A stretch of 64,000 nt of DNA from G963556115 sp963675945 (GTDB lineage: Bacteria > Planctomycetota > SZUA-567): contig OY780932.1 in the NCBI GenBank assembly GCA_963675945.1, positions 310,001 through 374,000 on the forward strand, written 5' to 3'. This document shows, one piece after another, positions 34,848-43,283 of the stretch (position 1 is its first letter; each line of letters starts with the position of its first letter). A model generated the notes under the pieces. It saw only the letters and a list, made by a program, of their open reading frames with translations. It ran no database searches and was not told the origin of the DNA. A program made the translations under genes and the position numbers.

Positions 34848-35604
34848 AATCGGAACCACCCGTCAAACGGGTGGTTCGCTCGGGGCTATAAGCCCTTATT
34901 ACCCGCAACGTCTCAAGACGCTCTGCTTTCACTTCGTTCAAGCTACTAATGCTTTTGACTCGTTGCTACCCCTAAAAGGGGGATTGTTATTACTTGCCAC
35001 CCTTAAAAGGGTCTTCAAACTCTTTCACACTCAATTTATCTAAAGCTATATCTCGACTCTCCTGCTCACGGATATACTTCTTCACCGTAGCTTCATTAAA
35101 ACCAACCGTACTTACATAATAACCTTCTGCCCAAAAATGCCTGTTCCCAAACTTATACTTTAAATTTGCATGTTTATCGAATATCATAAGCGCACTCTTG
35201 CCTTTAAGATACCCCATAAATTGAGCCACACTGAACTTTGGTGGAATACTTAACAACAGGTGCACGTGATCGCTCATCATATGCCCCTCTATAATATCAA
35301 CTCCCTTATAACTACATAACCGTTGAATTATCTCTTTTATACTCTCGCGATATTGACCATATATTATCTTTCGCCTATACTTAGGACTGAATACTATATG
35401 ATATTTGCATAACCACTTTGTATGTGATAAACTATTCGACTTATTAGCCATTACACCTTTCCTTTCTAATTAATAGCAGCTTGAACAACTCTATTATATT
35501 TTGGAAAGGTGTATTTTTGTATAACCTTTGATTATCCACCCGCATAGCGGGTGGTTTATTGTTTCGCACTCCTGCGGAGTACTCAACTGGCTAAAGCCTA
35601 CAAT
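34848..35604 (-). mobile_element. IS200-type insertion sequence, copy 2
   Basis: The same 757 bp as copy 1, in the same orientation, with the same two subterminal hairpins. Lack of visible divergence implies a recent duplication. Its right end stops 4 bp before the hairpin that terminates gadB. Confidence 0.93.
34990..35451 (-). CDS. tnpA: IS200/IS605-family transposase TnpA (Y1 HUH), copy 2
   Basis: Encodes exactly the same 153 residues as the gene in copy 1, including the HUH motif in SDHVHLLLS and the C-terminal tyrosine helix VKKYIREQE. Both copies appear intact, so the element is probably still active or was so recently. Confidence 0.95.
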   Translation of the reverse strand: MANKSNSLSHTKWLCKYHIVFSPKYRRKIIYGQYRESIKEIIQRLCSYKGVDIIEGHMMSDHVHLLLSIPPKFSVAQFMGYLKGKSALMIFDKHANLKYKFGNRHFWAEGYYVSTVGFNEATVKKYIREQESRDIALDKLSVKEFEDPFKGGK

Positions 35605-35608
35605 CAAA

Positions 35609-35638
35609 CAGGGAAAATCACCTACATGATTTTCCCTG
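35609..35638 (-). terminator. Terminator of gadB
   Basis: CAGGGAAAATCA (35609-35620) and TGATTTTCCCTG (35627-35638), 6-nt loop; TTTGATTG follows on the minus strand, at the edge of IS copy 2. Confidence 0.75.
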
Positions 35639-35664
35639 CCTTTAACTAATGTACTTACCTACAC

Positions 35665-37068
35665 CTAATGGATATAACCGCCACCCTCTACCTGGGTCAG
35701 TGGCACCGTGACCGGATTCTTCTCAAAGTAATCCAAACACCGCTGAATATCATCCACCAGCAGATTACCCAGATCCCGACTCACGCCATGGCGTACCAGA
35801 ATACGCATAATAACCAGATCCTCACGATGTGGCGGCATAGAGTACGCCGCTACCTGCCAGCCCCGACTGCGCAGACGATCCGAGAGGTCATAAAGGGTAA
35901 ATCCATGATCAATCCCCTCCTTGAGACTCCAGCTCATCGCCGGAATGCCGCCACCGCCATTACCGTCATAGATAATCTCAAACGGCCCCATCTCGCCGAT
36001 TTTTTTTGCTGTAAGCTGAGCCACATTATAACATTCCTGATGAATATTACGGTACCCTTCACGCCCTAGGCGCAAGAAATTATAGTACTGTACTACCACC
36101 TGCCCTCCCGGCCTGGAGAAATTAAAGGCAAAGGTCGGCATATTTCCTCCAAGATAATTGACCATAAAGACAAGATCATCTGGAAGATCCTCCTGCTCAC
36201 GCCACATTACCCAGCCCACACCCAGCGGCGCCAATCCAAATTTATGCCCAGATGAATTTATCGACTTGACCCGTTCTAGCCTGAAATCCCACTCCAATTC
36301 CGGCTCGACAAAGGGCGCAATAAAACCACCACTCGCCGCATCCACATGTACCGGAATATCCAGCCCGGTCTCTTCCTGCAGCTTATCCAGAGCCATAACA
36401 ACCTCCTTCACCGGCTCATACTGGCAAGTAAAGGTCACCCCAAGGGTAGGCACTACCCCGATCGTATTCTCATCACAACGTTTGATAACCTCTTCCGGAG
36501 TCATAATCAACCGCTCCTTCTCCATAGGTATCTCACGCAACTCGATATCAAAATACTTGGCAAATTTATGCCAACAGACCTGCACCGGCCCGCAGATCAG
36601 ATTGGGCTTGGACGTATCCTTACCCTCAGCCCTGCGCTTCTCACGCCAGCGCCACTTCATGGTCAAGCCGCCAAGCATTGCCGCCTCACTCGATCCCGTA
36701 GTCGAGCAGCCAACCCCGGCATCCTTGTCTGGCGCATTCCAGAGATCTGCAAGCATTGAGACACACCTGGCCTCTATTTCAGCCGTCTGCGGATACTCGT
36801 CCTTATCAATCATATTCTTATCTATACACTCATTCATCAGCTTATAGACTTCCGGCTCAAACCAGGTCTGACAAAATGTCGCCAGATTCTGCCGTGAATT
36901 CCCGTCAAGCATCAATTCATCATGTACCGCCTGATACGCGGCTCGCGGATCATTCTCTTTTAATGGAAAGCTATACTTGGGCATAACATTTTTCAATGCA
37001 TCCGAGGCATAGATATCCTCAATTCCTTCATACTCCAGGTCATCGTTTTGCTTTGCGTATAATGGCAT
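35665..37068 (-). CDS. gadB: Glutamate decarboxylase
   Basis: PLP enzyme that turns glutamate into GABA and CO2, consuming a proton; in many bacteria part of acid resistance. The 467-aa protein matches GadB in length and motifs: GCSTTGSSEAAMLGG, HVDAASGGFIAPF with the PLP-contacting Asp, and INSSGHKFGLAPLGVGWV with the PLP lysine, then FSRPGGQVVVQYYNFLRLG. The C-terminal region ends PLTQVEGGGYIH; the last histidine is at the place where E. coli GadB closes its active site at neutral pH. I chose the ATG at 37068 (MPLYAKQND) after GGGGAAG. No glutamate/GABA antiporter is adjacent. Confidence 0.95.
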   Translation of the reverse strand: MPLYAKQNDDLEYEGIEDIYASDALKNVMPKYSFPLKENDPRAAYQAVHDELMLDGNSRQNLATFCQTWFEPEVYKLMNECIDKNMIDKDEYPQTAEIEARCVSMLADLWNAPDKDAGVGCSTTGSSEAAMLGGLTMKWRWREKRRAEGKDTSKPNLICGPVQVCWHKFAKYFDIELREIPMEKERLIMTPEEVIKRCDENTIGVVPTLGVTFTCQYEPVKEVVMALDKLQEETGLDIPVHVDAASGGFIAPFVEPELEWDFRLERVKSINSSGHKFGLAPLGVGWVMWREQEDLPDDLVFMVNYLGGNMPTFAFNFSRPGGQVVVQYYNFLRLGREGYRNIHQECYNVAQLTAKKIGEMGPFEIIYDGNGGGGIPAMSWSLKEGIDHGFTLYDLSDRLRSRGWQVAAYSMPPHREDLVIMRILVRHGVSRDLGNLLVDDIQRCLDYFEKNPVTVPLTQVEGGGYIH

Positions 37069-37390
37069 CTTCTTCCCCAATAATTGACTAAATAGAAACA
37101 ATACACTGTTTATATCAATATATCACTCCACTTTTTTTTGTCAATTCAAGTTGTGTAGCAATAAAAAATATTTTTACCGACCCGTTTAACTCTCGTCAAC
37201 CAAAATCTAATTGTACAATATTACGCAAACTCAATTTGATCTTATGATTAAAAATATATTTTTAATACGTGATATAGAATTATTTTATGTTGCAAAAAAA
37301 ACCAATAACTTTAAACTAGACATTATTATTATGCCTGTTTATACATACGGGTAATTTTTAGTTATCTTATTTGTAATTAAGGAGAATGCT

Positions 37391-37600
37391 ATGGAACTGA
37401 GTGCAAGAAATATCATCAAAGGTACTATCAAGGAGATCGACAAGGGTGCAGTAAATTCAGAGATTATACTTGAGATTGCACCCGGAAAAGAAATCACTTC
37501 GATCATTACCAACAAATCCAGCGAAAGACTCGGACTGGCGGTCGGTAAGGAAGCTTGCGCCATTATCAAAGCTTCTGCAGTGATAATCGGTATCGAGTAA
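37391..37600 (+). CDS. Molbindin-like (TOBE/Mop domain) protein
   Basis: A 69-aa single TOBE domain beginning MELSARNIIKGTIKEIDKGAVNSEI, the usual start of molbindins and of the C-terminal domain of ModC/ModE, with ITNKSSERLGLAVGKEACAIIKAS following. Such small proteins form hexamers that store molybdate or tungstate in the cytoplasm. No molybdate transporter is nearby. The start ATG follows AAGGAGAATGCT. The 289 bp upstream are strongly A/T-rich and shared with the divergent gadB. Confidence 0.88.
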   Translation: MELSARNIIKGTIKEIDKGAVNSEIILEIAPGKEITSIITNKSSERLGLAVGKEACAIIKASAVIIGIE

Positions 37601-37618
37601 GAACTAATGGCAGGTATA

Positions 37619-37653
37619 TTAAACCCTTTGTCGCTTACTGACAAAGGGTTTAA
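37619..37653. terminator. Bidirectional terminator between mop and the SpoU methyltransferase
   Basis: AAACCCTTTGTC (37621-37632) and GACAAAGGGTTT (37640-37651), 7-nt loop; one arm overlaps the stop codon of the methyltransferase. Confidence 0.8.
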
Positions 37654-38438
37654 TTATTTAGCTTGAAAAAGCTATAATACAGCACTATACCGGCGGCAAC
37701 CGCAACATTGAGGCTCTCCACCTTCCCGGCCATTGGAATAAATACCCTCTCCGTAGCCAGTGCCAATATTTCAGGCGAGATCCCTCCCCCCTCTGAGCCG
37801 AAGCAAATTCCTAGCGTTTCACCGGCTCCCAGAGTATAGTCTAATTCAGCAAAACTCTTAGCTGTACGTTCAAGCGCGGTAACAAACAGCCTTACCGAAT
37901 TATTCCCGAGTATATCCTTGAATTCACTATACTCCAGATTGATACAGGGCACGCGAAAAGCAGCTCCCATACTAGCTCTAAGAAATTTGCCATTGAGCAC
38001 CGATGCCCCGCCGATAAAGACACACCCATCCATGCCTGTCGCCTCAGCTATGCGCACAATCGCCCCGGCATTTCCCGGATCTTGAACCCTATCGAGAATA
38101 ACCAGGCGTTTACCGCGAGCAAATAATTCTGTCGCCGCGAACATCTTCTGTCTAAATACAATTGCAACCCGCTCCGAACTTTTAAGCAGTGAGAACTTTT
38201 TAAAACAGTCCTCACTCATCTCTACAATCTCAACCCCTCTAGCTCTAGCCGTATTCACCGCCAGCTCAACCTCAGAGTCAAGACGCCGTGGCACCAGCAG
38301 CACCGACTCGAGCTCAACTCCGGATTCCAACGCCTCGCGTAGAAGGTGCACCCCTTCAACCAACGTCCTACCGACGTCAGGTTTTTTGGCAAGCTGCATA
38401 TACTCCTTAATACGCGGATTCTGTCTGCTTGTAATCAA
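37650..38438 (-). CDS. SpoU/TrmH-family RNA 2'-O-methyltransferase
   Basis: A 262-aa SPOUT-fold methyltransferase. It has a small N-terminal substrate-binding domain (SRQNPRIKEYMQLAKKPDVGRTLVEGVHLLREAL, typical of RlmB/TsnR relatives) and the catalytic knot domain with motif 1 LDRVQDPGNAGAIVRIAEATG, motif 2 ICFGSEGGGIS and motif 3 VFIPMAGKVESLNVAVAAGIVLYY. It should methylate a ribose in rRNA or tRNA; the exact nucleotide is not clear. It is the last gene of a leftward run that includes cysK and surE. Confidence 0.92.
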   Translation of the reverse strand: MITSRQNPRIKEYMQLAKKPDVGRTLVEGVHLLREALESGVELESVLLVPRRLDSEVELAVNTARARGVEIVEMSEDCFKKFSLLKSSERVAIVFRQKMFAATELFARGKRLVILDRVQDPGNAGAIVRIAEATGMDGCVFIGGASVLNGKFLRASMGAAFRVPCINLEYSEFKDILGNNSVRLFVTALERTAKSFAELDYTLGAGETLGICFGSEGGGISPEILALATERVFIPMAGKVESLNVAVAAGIVLYYSFFKLNN

Positions 38439-38466
38439 GATCCATCCCTTTCAAGCACAATAAATC

Positions 38467-39429
38467 CTATTCACCAGCCCGCTCAAATAGCTGGGTAGAC
38501 ATATACCGCTCCGCCAGATCGGGCAGAATAACCACAAATTGTTTCCCGGCAAATTCCTCAAGGCAGGCAAGTCTTACCGCTACTGCAACCGCCGCCCCAC
38601 TAGAAATGCCACAGAGTATTCCCTCCTCCTGCGCGAGTCGACGCGCCATAGTTATCGCCGCTTCCCCCGAGACACTCTCGCACCTATCCACCAGGGTCAA
38701 ATCGAGATTATCCGGTATAAATCCCGCGCCAATACCCTGGATCGCATGCGACCCAGTTCTAAGCTCCGCCCCAGCCAGATGCTGCGCAATAACCGGCGAT
38801 TCCTCCGGTTCAACCGCGACTGCATGTATCTGCTTGCCTTTAAGCTTCTTGATAAACCGGCTAATTCCGCTAATCGTACCGCCCGTACCAACCCCTGACA
38901 CCAGCACATCAATACCTCCATCAGTATCATTCCAGATCTCCGGGCCGGTAGTCTTCTCATGAATTTCAGGATTAGCCGGATTCTTGAATTGCTGCGGCAT
39001 ATAGCGGTTCTTAGAATCACTGGCAACATAGTCCTCTGCTTCCTTGATCGCTCCGGTCATCCCGAGCTGCGCCGGGGTCAGAATGATATTCGCCCCGAGC
39101 GCCTGGAGTACCTTGCGCCGTTCCACAGACATACTCTCCGGCATAGTCAGAGTCAATTTATAACCGCGCGCCGCAGCAACATATGCTAGAGCGATTCCGG
39201 TATTGCCACTGGTAGGTTCGACAATCTCGGAATTTTCATGCAAAATTCCCTGTTTCTCCGCATCCCAGATCAGGTTCGCCCCCACCCGGCACTTTACCGA
39301 AAATGCCGGATTTCTCGACTCAATCTTGGCTAGAACTTCAGCGTTACACCCTGTCCCCACAACCCTGCGCAAGCGCACCAATGGCGTATTGCCGATAGCA
39401 TACGATTGATCCTCATATATTCTGGTCAT
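38467..39429 (-). CDS. cysK: Cysteine synthase (O-acetylserine sulfhydrylase)
   Basis: PLP enzyme making cysteine from O-acetylserine and sulfide. The 320-aa protein has IGNTPLVRLRRV, the PLP lysine in AFSVKCRVGANLIWDAE, VEPTSGNTGIALAYVAAARGY, the GTGGTISGISRFIK phosphate loop and GISSGAAVAVAVRLA near the end. SVKCRVG is SVKDRIG in most family members. The ATG at 39429 is preceded by AGGAGGGTGTT, so an ATG 30 bp upstream is not used. It lies just downstream of surE, with which it is almost contiguous. Confidence 0.95.
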   Translation of the reverse strand: MTRIYEDQSYAIGNTPLVRLRRVVGTGCNAEVLAKIESRNPAFSVKCRVGANLIWDAEKQGILHENSEIVEPTSGNTGIALAYVAAARGYKLTLTMPESMSVERRKVLQALGANIILTPAQLGMTGAIKEAEDYVASDSKNRYMPQQFKNPANPEIHEKTTGPEIWNDTDGGIDVLVSGVGTGGTISGISRFIKKLKGKQIHAVAVEPEESPVIAQHLAGAELRTGSHAIQGIGAGFIPDNLDLTLVDRCESVSGEAAITMARRLAQEEGILCGISSGAAVAVAVRLACLEEFAGKQFVVILPDLAERYMSTQLFERAGE

Positions 39430-39455
39430 AACACCCTCCTTTAAACCGCTCACCA

Positions 39456-40244
39456 TCAAAGATTGACAAACATCTCACGCTCGCTCAAAACAGTAAATAC
39501 TCTGTGCGAATTGATATCAGGGATAAAGGTGGAAGCAGATACATACCCATTCTTCACCGAGACCAGATCCGAAAACTCATCCGTATCCGGCTCGGTCATC
39601 TTCCCATCAAGATAGAACATATTCTCCACCCCATCCTTACACGGATGAAACTTTTCAACAAAACCGCTGCTTCCCTGCTTGGTAAGGCGTATTCCCTTCA
39701 CCTGCGCAATATCCAGATCAGGAAAATTCACATTAAGTAGGAAAGCCGGAAGTTCACCCAGTCCTGCCTGGATCATATCCACAACCTGCTCAATAATCAC
39801 CCTGCCAAAGTGCACCGCCGGTTCCCAACGCGGATTCTGCCAATTAAAGACTGAGAGCGCAAGCGAAGGTACACCATGAAATACCCCTTCCATCGCCGCT
39901 CCGACCGTCCCCGAATAAAAGATATTCCTGCCCAGATTCGGCCCGGAGTTTATCCCGCTGACGATCAAATCCGGCTTGACAATCTTATTCCCCAGAGCAT
40001 ACTTGACCGCATCCGCCGGATTACCGTCAACCGACCAGCACTCTTCAATGCAGTCATGCTCAGAATGCAACTCACTCCGGGTTATCTCAATGGTTCTGCC
40101 CAGAGTTATCGCCTGTCCTACCCCGCTGCGATTCTTCTTAGGCGCAACAATATATATCTGATGTCCAAGTCCGGCAACTGTCTCGACCAGACACTGCATA
40201 CCTGCAGCGGCAATACCATCATCATTGGTAAGTAATATCTTCAT
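39456..40244 (-). CDS. surE: 5'-nucleotidase SurE
   Basis: Metal-dependent phosphatase acting on nucleoside 5'- and 3'-monophosphates and short polyphosphates, tied to stationary-phase survival. The 262-aa protein starts MKILLTNDDGIAAAGM (metal-binding Asp8-Asp9), has SVDGNPADAVKYAL, the SGINSGPNLGRNIFYSGTVGAAMEG block with the third ligand, and LNVNFPD. It overlaps the 3' end of the upstream coiled-coil gene by 4 bp, which implies translational coupling. Confidence 0.95.
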   Translation of the reverse strand: MKILLTNDDGIAAAGMQCLVETVAGLGHQIYIVAPKKNRSGVGQAITLGRTIEITRSELHSEHDCIEECWSVDGNPADAVKYALGNKIVKPDLIVSGINSGPNLGRNIFYSGTVGAAMEGVFHGVPSLALSVFNWQNPRWEPAVHFGRVIIEQVVDMIQAGLGELPAFLLNVNFPDLDIAQVKGIRLTKQGSSGFVEKFHPCKDGVENMFYLDGKMTEPDTDEFSDLVSVKNGYVSASTFIPDINSHRVFTVLSEREMFVNL

Positions 40245-41041
40245 TGCGTATCCTCAGTTCCCCCTTCGTTCACTGCCGGAGCAACCACCTTCGCCTCATC
40301 CCCGCCGAGATTACCCACCATATCCTGGAGAGTATTCAAGCGAGTTCGGAGTAACTTGATCTCCTCCTTCTGCTGGGCATTCACCTGCTTGGAGAGTTCC
40401 AGATGTCTGGTCAACTTCTGTATCTCTTTCTGATGCTCCAGCTTGATCTGATCAATATTCTGAATCTCATCCTTTCTGGACTGGAGTTCCTGCTTGATTT
40501 TATCCATCGCTTTTACCGCTTCATCCCGCTCACGCGCCAGATCCACATTCTGCGAGGAGATATCCTTGAGACGGAGCGAGAGCTTCTCAATACTGGCCTC
40601 TCCCGCGCCTATCTCCTTACGCGCCGCCTCCAGCATCTTACTCATCTGAGTATTATCCACCGCATCCGAGGCGATCTCAACCGCCATATCGAGCTTACGG
40701 TTGACAATTCCCTCATATTTCGTATTCAGATCAGTATAATCCTTGGTAAGTTTAGCCTCACGCTCACGCCATAGCAGTTCTCTGCCGTTCCATTCGGCGT
40801 CCCGGAACCACATAAAATAATAGATTACTCCCGCCAACGCCGCCAGAAGGATAAATACCGTCAACAGATATATCCACCAGGACACACCCCGTTTCTTTAT
40901 CGCCATAATCGTCGGTTTCTGCGCTTCCTTGATGGTCGAGGCAATAAAGTTTGCGGCATCTTCAGGAGTCCACTTTACCGGTGTTGAAGGCTGCATAACC
41001 GTTGACACATGCTCAAATGAACCCCTATTATTATCTTCCAT
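40241..41041 (-). CDS. Membrane-anchored coiled-coil protein of unknown function
   Basis: A 266-aa protein with a 55-residue cytoplasmic N-terminus, one span (WWIYLLTVFILLAALAGVIYYFMWF) and a long heptad-rich coiled coil to residue about 245 (EASIEKLSLRLKDIS, EIQKLTRHLELSKQ, EEIKLLRTRLNTL). No domain is recognised; it could be an envelope spacer or scaffold. The ATG at 41041 follows GGAGGGTATT. Being coupled to surE hints at co-expression only. Confidence 0.75.
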   Translation of the reverse strand: MEDNNRGSFEHVSTVMQPSTPVKWTPEDAANFIASTIKEAQKPTIMAIKKRGVSWWIYLLTVFILLAALAGVIYYFMWFRDAEWNGRELLWREREAKLTKDYTDLNTKYEGIVNRKLDMAVEIASDAVDNTQMSKMLEAARKEIGAGEASIEKLSLRLKDISSQNVDLARERDEAVKAMDKIKQELQSRKDEIQNIDQIKLEHQKEIQKLTRHLELSKQVNAQQKEEIKLLRTRLNTLQDMVGNLGGDEAKVVAPAVNEGGTEDTQ

Positions 41042-41220
41042 AATACCCTCCACTATAATTATCTGATCTACAATCAACGGCATAAATTATATCTATTAAA
41101 GCGCTGATTGCATCAATAAAAGTTGCGCCTTGCCAAAAAAGACCGTGTCAAGTCCAAAGCAGGACAGAACTTCCCATACGAAAAATATAGCTTTTTTAGC
41201 CAATAATCAAGCTTAACATA

Positions 41221-41248
41221 TTGACTAAGCAGAGATAATTCCTATTAT
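41221..41248 (+). promoter_or_regulatory. Promoter of the tRNA gene
   Basis: TTGACT (41221-41226), 16-nt spacer, TATTAT (41243-41248), 28 bp before the mature tRNA start. Confidence 0.65.
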
Positions 41249-41276
41249 ATTTAATACTAATCTAACCGTGAAAAGC

Positions 41277-41353
41277 GGGCTCGTAGCTCAGTCGGTCAGA
41301 GCAGGTGACTCATAATCACTTTGTCGGGGGTTCAAGTCCCTCCGAGCCCACCA
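41277..41353 (+). tRNA. tRNA-Ile2 (anticodon CAT, lysidine type)
   Basis: The sequence folds as a full cloverleaf: acceptor GGGCTCG/CGAGCCC, D-stem GCTC/GAGC, anticodon stem GGTGA/TCACT with loop CTCATAA, T-arm GGGGG/CCCTC with TTCAAGT, and an encoded CCA. The CAT anticodon could be Met or Ile. The stretch GAGCAGGTGACTCATAATCA closely follows known tRNA-Ile2 genes, whose C34 is changed to lysidine to read AUA, so Ile2 is preferred. The integrase gene just downstream shows that its 3' end probably served as an attachment site. Confidence 0.93.
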
Positions 41354-41362
41354 AAGAAATAA

Positions 41363-41404
41363 AACCCTGTAATTCCTAATATATAAGGACTTACAGGGTT
41401 TTTA
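41363..41404 (+). terminator. Terminator of the tRNA gene
   Basis: AAACCCTGTAA and TTACAGGGTTT arms with inner TCCT/AGGA pairing, followed by TTTTTAAA. Confidence 0.8.
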
Positions 41405-41508
41405 AATGACTATTTAGCGGCTTTAAATATGTTAAATATGATCAAATTTACTAGTATTTTTTAGATTTTTTAAAGAAATAAACCACAAATAAACCACAAA
41501 ATTAGACC

Positions 41509-42330
41509 TTAATAACTCAGCCCTGCAATGGCCTCGGTCATTTCTTCAGCCTTGATATGCAGATAATCTTCCGTCACTCTTTGCGAGCTATGATCTAGTA
41601 GCCTCGATATCATTAAAATTGGCTTGCCAAGATGATATAATTTTGTAGCGTAGGTATGTCTAAGCGAGTGCAAGCCAAGCTCTTCAGAGCGCTCAATACC
41701 GGCCTTCTCGCAGTCCTTACGGAAGTATTTAAGGATAGTCGGATAACTTCTTCTTTTGAATACCCGATCACGTACCGCCTTTTCTCTATTTTCAGATAAT
41801 ATTATTTTAAGGTTTTCGCATATTGGCAGGTTAAGGGGTCGTTTGCTCTTCATAACATTTGCCGGTAATTTAATAAAACCATCATCAATCTGGCTCCACA
41901 ACAGGTTGTGAATATTATTCCAGCGTAGTCCGGTGTAAATATGTAGCGCCCAGCGCAGATGATTAAGACCTTCGCTCACCTCAAGCAGTCTGGACACCTC
42001 TGAGTCAGTCAGGTCTCTAATATCTTTCTCAGGCTCGCCAGGCAAGTTATCCAGCGCCTTGAAGGGATTGAGCAGCGCACGGTCAATGTAGCCCCTCTGC
42101 TGCGCCCAATTCCACATACCAGAGAGCGAAGCACAGTAGGTATTGATCGTCTGCCCCTTTGTGCCAGCCTCCAGCAGTTTTTTTCTTTTATGCTCGACAG
42201 TTAGTAGAGTGATTTTCTCTGGCCAAGAACTTGCGCTACCTATCAATCGGCCTACTGCGGTCTTGACCTTGCGAAAGGTCTCAGGCTTTTTAGCCTCAGC
42301 GTAAAGCTCAAGTATCTCACTAATTTTCAT
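41509..42330 (-). CDS. int: Tyrosine recombinase (phage-type integrase)
   Basis: A 273-aa site-specific recombinase. All core catalytic residues are visible: Arg136 in TGLRWNN, His221 and Arg224 in HSLRHTY, His247 in LDHSSQ and nucleophile Tyr256 in EDYLHI. The N-terminal 100 residues form the SAM-like DNA-binding domain. It points toward the tRNA-Ile2 gene 155 bp away, the usual layout for an element integrated at a tRNA 3' end. It is the last gene of a leftward run and overlaps the small gene upstream by 11 bp. Confidence 0.93.
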   Translation of the reverse strand: MKISEILELYAEAKKPETFRKVKTAVGRLIGSASSWPEKITLLTVEHKRKKLLEAGTKGQTINTYCASLSGMWNWAQQRGYIDRALLNPFKALDNLPGEPEKDIRDLTDSEVSRLLEVSEGLNHLRWALHIYTGLRWNNIHNLLWSQIDDGFIKLPANVMKSKRPLNLPICENLKIILSENREKAVRDRVFKRRSYPTILKYFRKDCEKAGIERSEELGLHSLRHTYATKLYHLGKPILMISRLLDHSSQRVTEDYLHIKAEEMTEAIAGLSY

Positions 42331-42520
42331 TCTCTATCTCCTCAACTGGTACCGCTTCTTTTAGGTTACTGAAGAGCCAATCGCTCAGACTAGTATTTTC
42401 TTTGCCAGCCTCATTTCGCCACGCCTCTCGGTAGATTTTAGGCACTCTAATCTTTATGCTTGCATCACGCTTAAGTCTACCCTTTCTTGGCAGACTGCGC
42501 CAATCCTTATTTCCATGCAT
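42320..42520 (-). CDS. Small DWRSLPRKG protein 1, ribbon-helix-helix-like
   Basis: A 66-aa protein (ATG at 42520 after GGAGAG) with NKDWRSLPRKGRLKRD and a C-terminal segment IKIRVPKIYREAWRNEAGKE, then TSLSDWLFSNLKEAV, which looks like the strand-helix-helix of small DNA-binding regulators. It is clearly related to the 60-aa gene at 45201-45383 on the same element. It overlaps both the integrase start and the end of the preceding 52-aa gene, so it may regulate or aid excision. Confidence 0.65.
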   Translation of the reverse strand: MHGNKDWRSLPRKGRLKRDASIKIRVPKIYREAWRNEAGKENTSLSDWLFSNLKEAVPVEEIENEN

Positions 42521-42665
42521 GCTCAAACTCTCCTGTTGCTGGACGTAAACCACCGTCTAAAGCTTCGTTTACTAAAGAGTCCAATAAACATGGTGGCAAC
42601 TCACTGAGCTTATAATCTTTTCCATCAACCGTAACTTTGAAATCTAATTCCCATTCAACTTTCAT
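42507..42665 (-). CDS. Small hypothetical protein of 52 residues
   Basis: The frame starts at the ATG at 42665 (MKVEWELDFKVTVDG) and runs to a TAA at 42507, with LPPCLLDSLVNEALDGG in the middle. It sits 6 bp downstream of the methyltransferase stop and overlaps the start of the next gene by 14 bp, an arrangement typical of real small genes in phage-like operons. No family is recognised. Confidence 0.55.
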   Translation of the reverse strand: MKVEWELDFKVTVDGKDYKLSELPPCLLDSLVNEALDGGLRPATGEFEHAWK

Positions 42666-42671
42666 AGTTTA

Positions 42672-43283
42672 TTATCCTTTTATTATCGTTATTAATACGA
42701 CACTGGCATTTGTCCCGGACTCTCTAAAACTGCCATCAGGCAAAACCTCCCATGAATCGCAAATGGGCTTGAGCTCTTTATTTTGCCGAACCCCATTAAA
42801 ACATAATGATATTAATTTACCTCCAGGTCTTAGCTTCTTCACTGCGTGCAAGATATGCTTTATATCCTGCCCCTGTTTAAATGGTGGGTTCATAATTATT
42901 AGATCGTATTGACCTTGCTCAATCGTTAAAAAATCACATATTTTCAATCTATTAACTTTAGTATATGCTTTATAAATATGCTTGATGCAATCGATATTTA
43001 TATCATATGCAGTAATATTTGAGTGAAATTCTTCCGGTATTTGTTCAATAATACGACCAAGACCTATAGAAGGCTCAAGAATTGCTTTATTGTTTAGATC
43101 CCCAGCCATTGAAACCATTCTTGCAGCAATCGCTCGCGGTGTTTGAAATAGGTTGAAACCTATTATTACCTGCGGCTTTTCAATGCTAAGAAAATTATTT
43201 CTCTCCTGCCGGTACTGCTTTCCCTTCGCATCATTTATCTCACGAAGGGAAAGCAAACGCATTATTCCGCTAGACTTTTTCAT
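42672..43283 (-). CDS. Class I SAM-dependent DNA methyltransferase-like protein
   Basis: A 203-aa protein with the SAM-binding motif ILEPSIGLGRIIEQIP (motif I), an acidic ITAYDIN strand (motif II) and the catalytic motif IMNPPFKQG (motif IV, NPPF), followed by KKLRPGGKLISLCFNG. This order (alpha class) fits adenine-N6 methyltransferases carried by phages and integrative elements. FNLFQTPRAIAARMV resembles the N-terminal target-binding segment. No recognition domain or restriction enzyme is next to it, so it is probably an orphan. The start overlaps the DUF3560 gene end by 14 bp. Confidence 0.8.
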   Translation of the reverse strand: MKKSSGIMRLLSLREINDAKGKQYRQERNNFLSIEKPQVIIGFNLFQTPRAIAARMVSMAGDLNNKAILEPSIGLGRIIEQIPEEFHSNITAYDINIDCIKHIYKAYTKVNRLKICDFLTIEQGQYDLIIMNPPFKQGQDIKHILHAVKKLRPGGKLISLCFNGVRQNKELKPICDSWEVLPDGSFRESGTNASVVLITIIKG

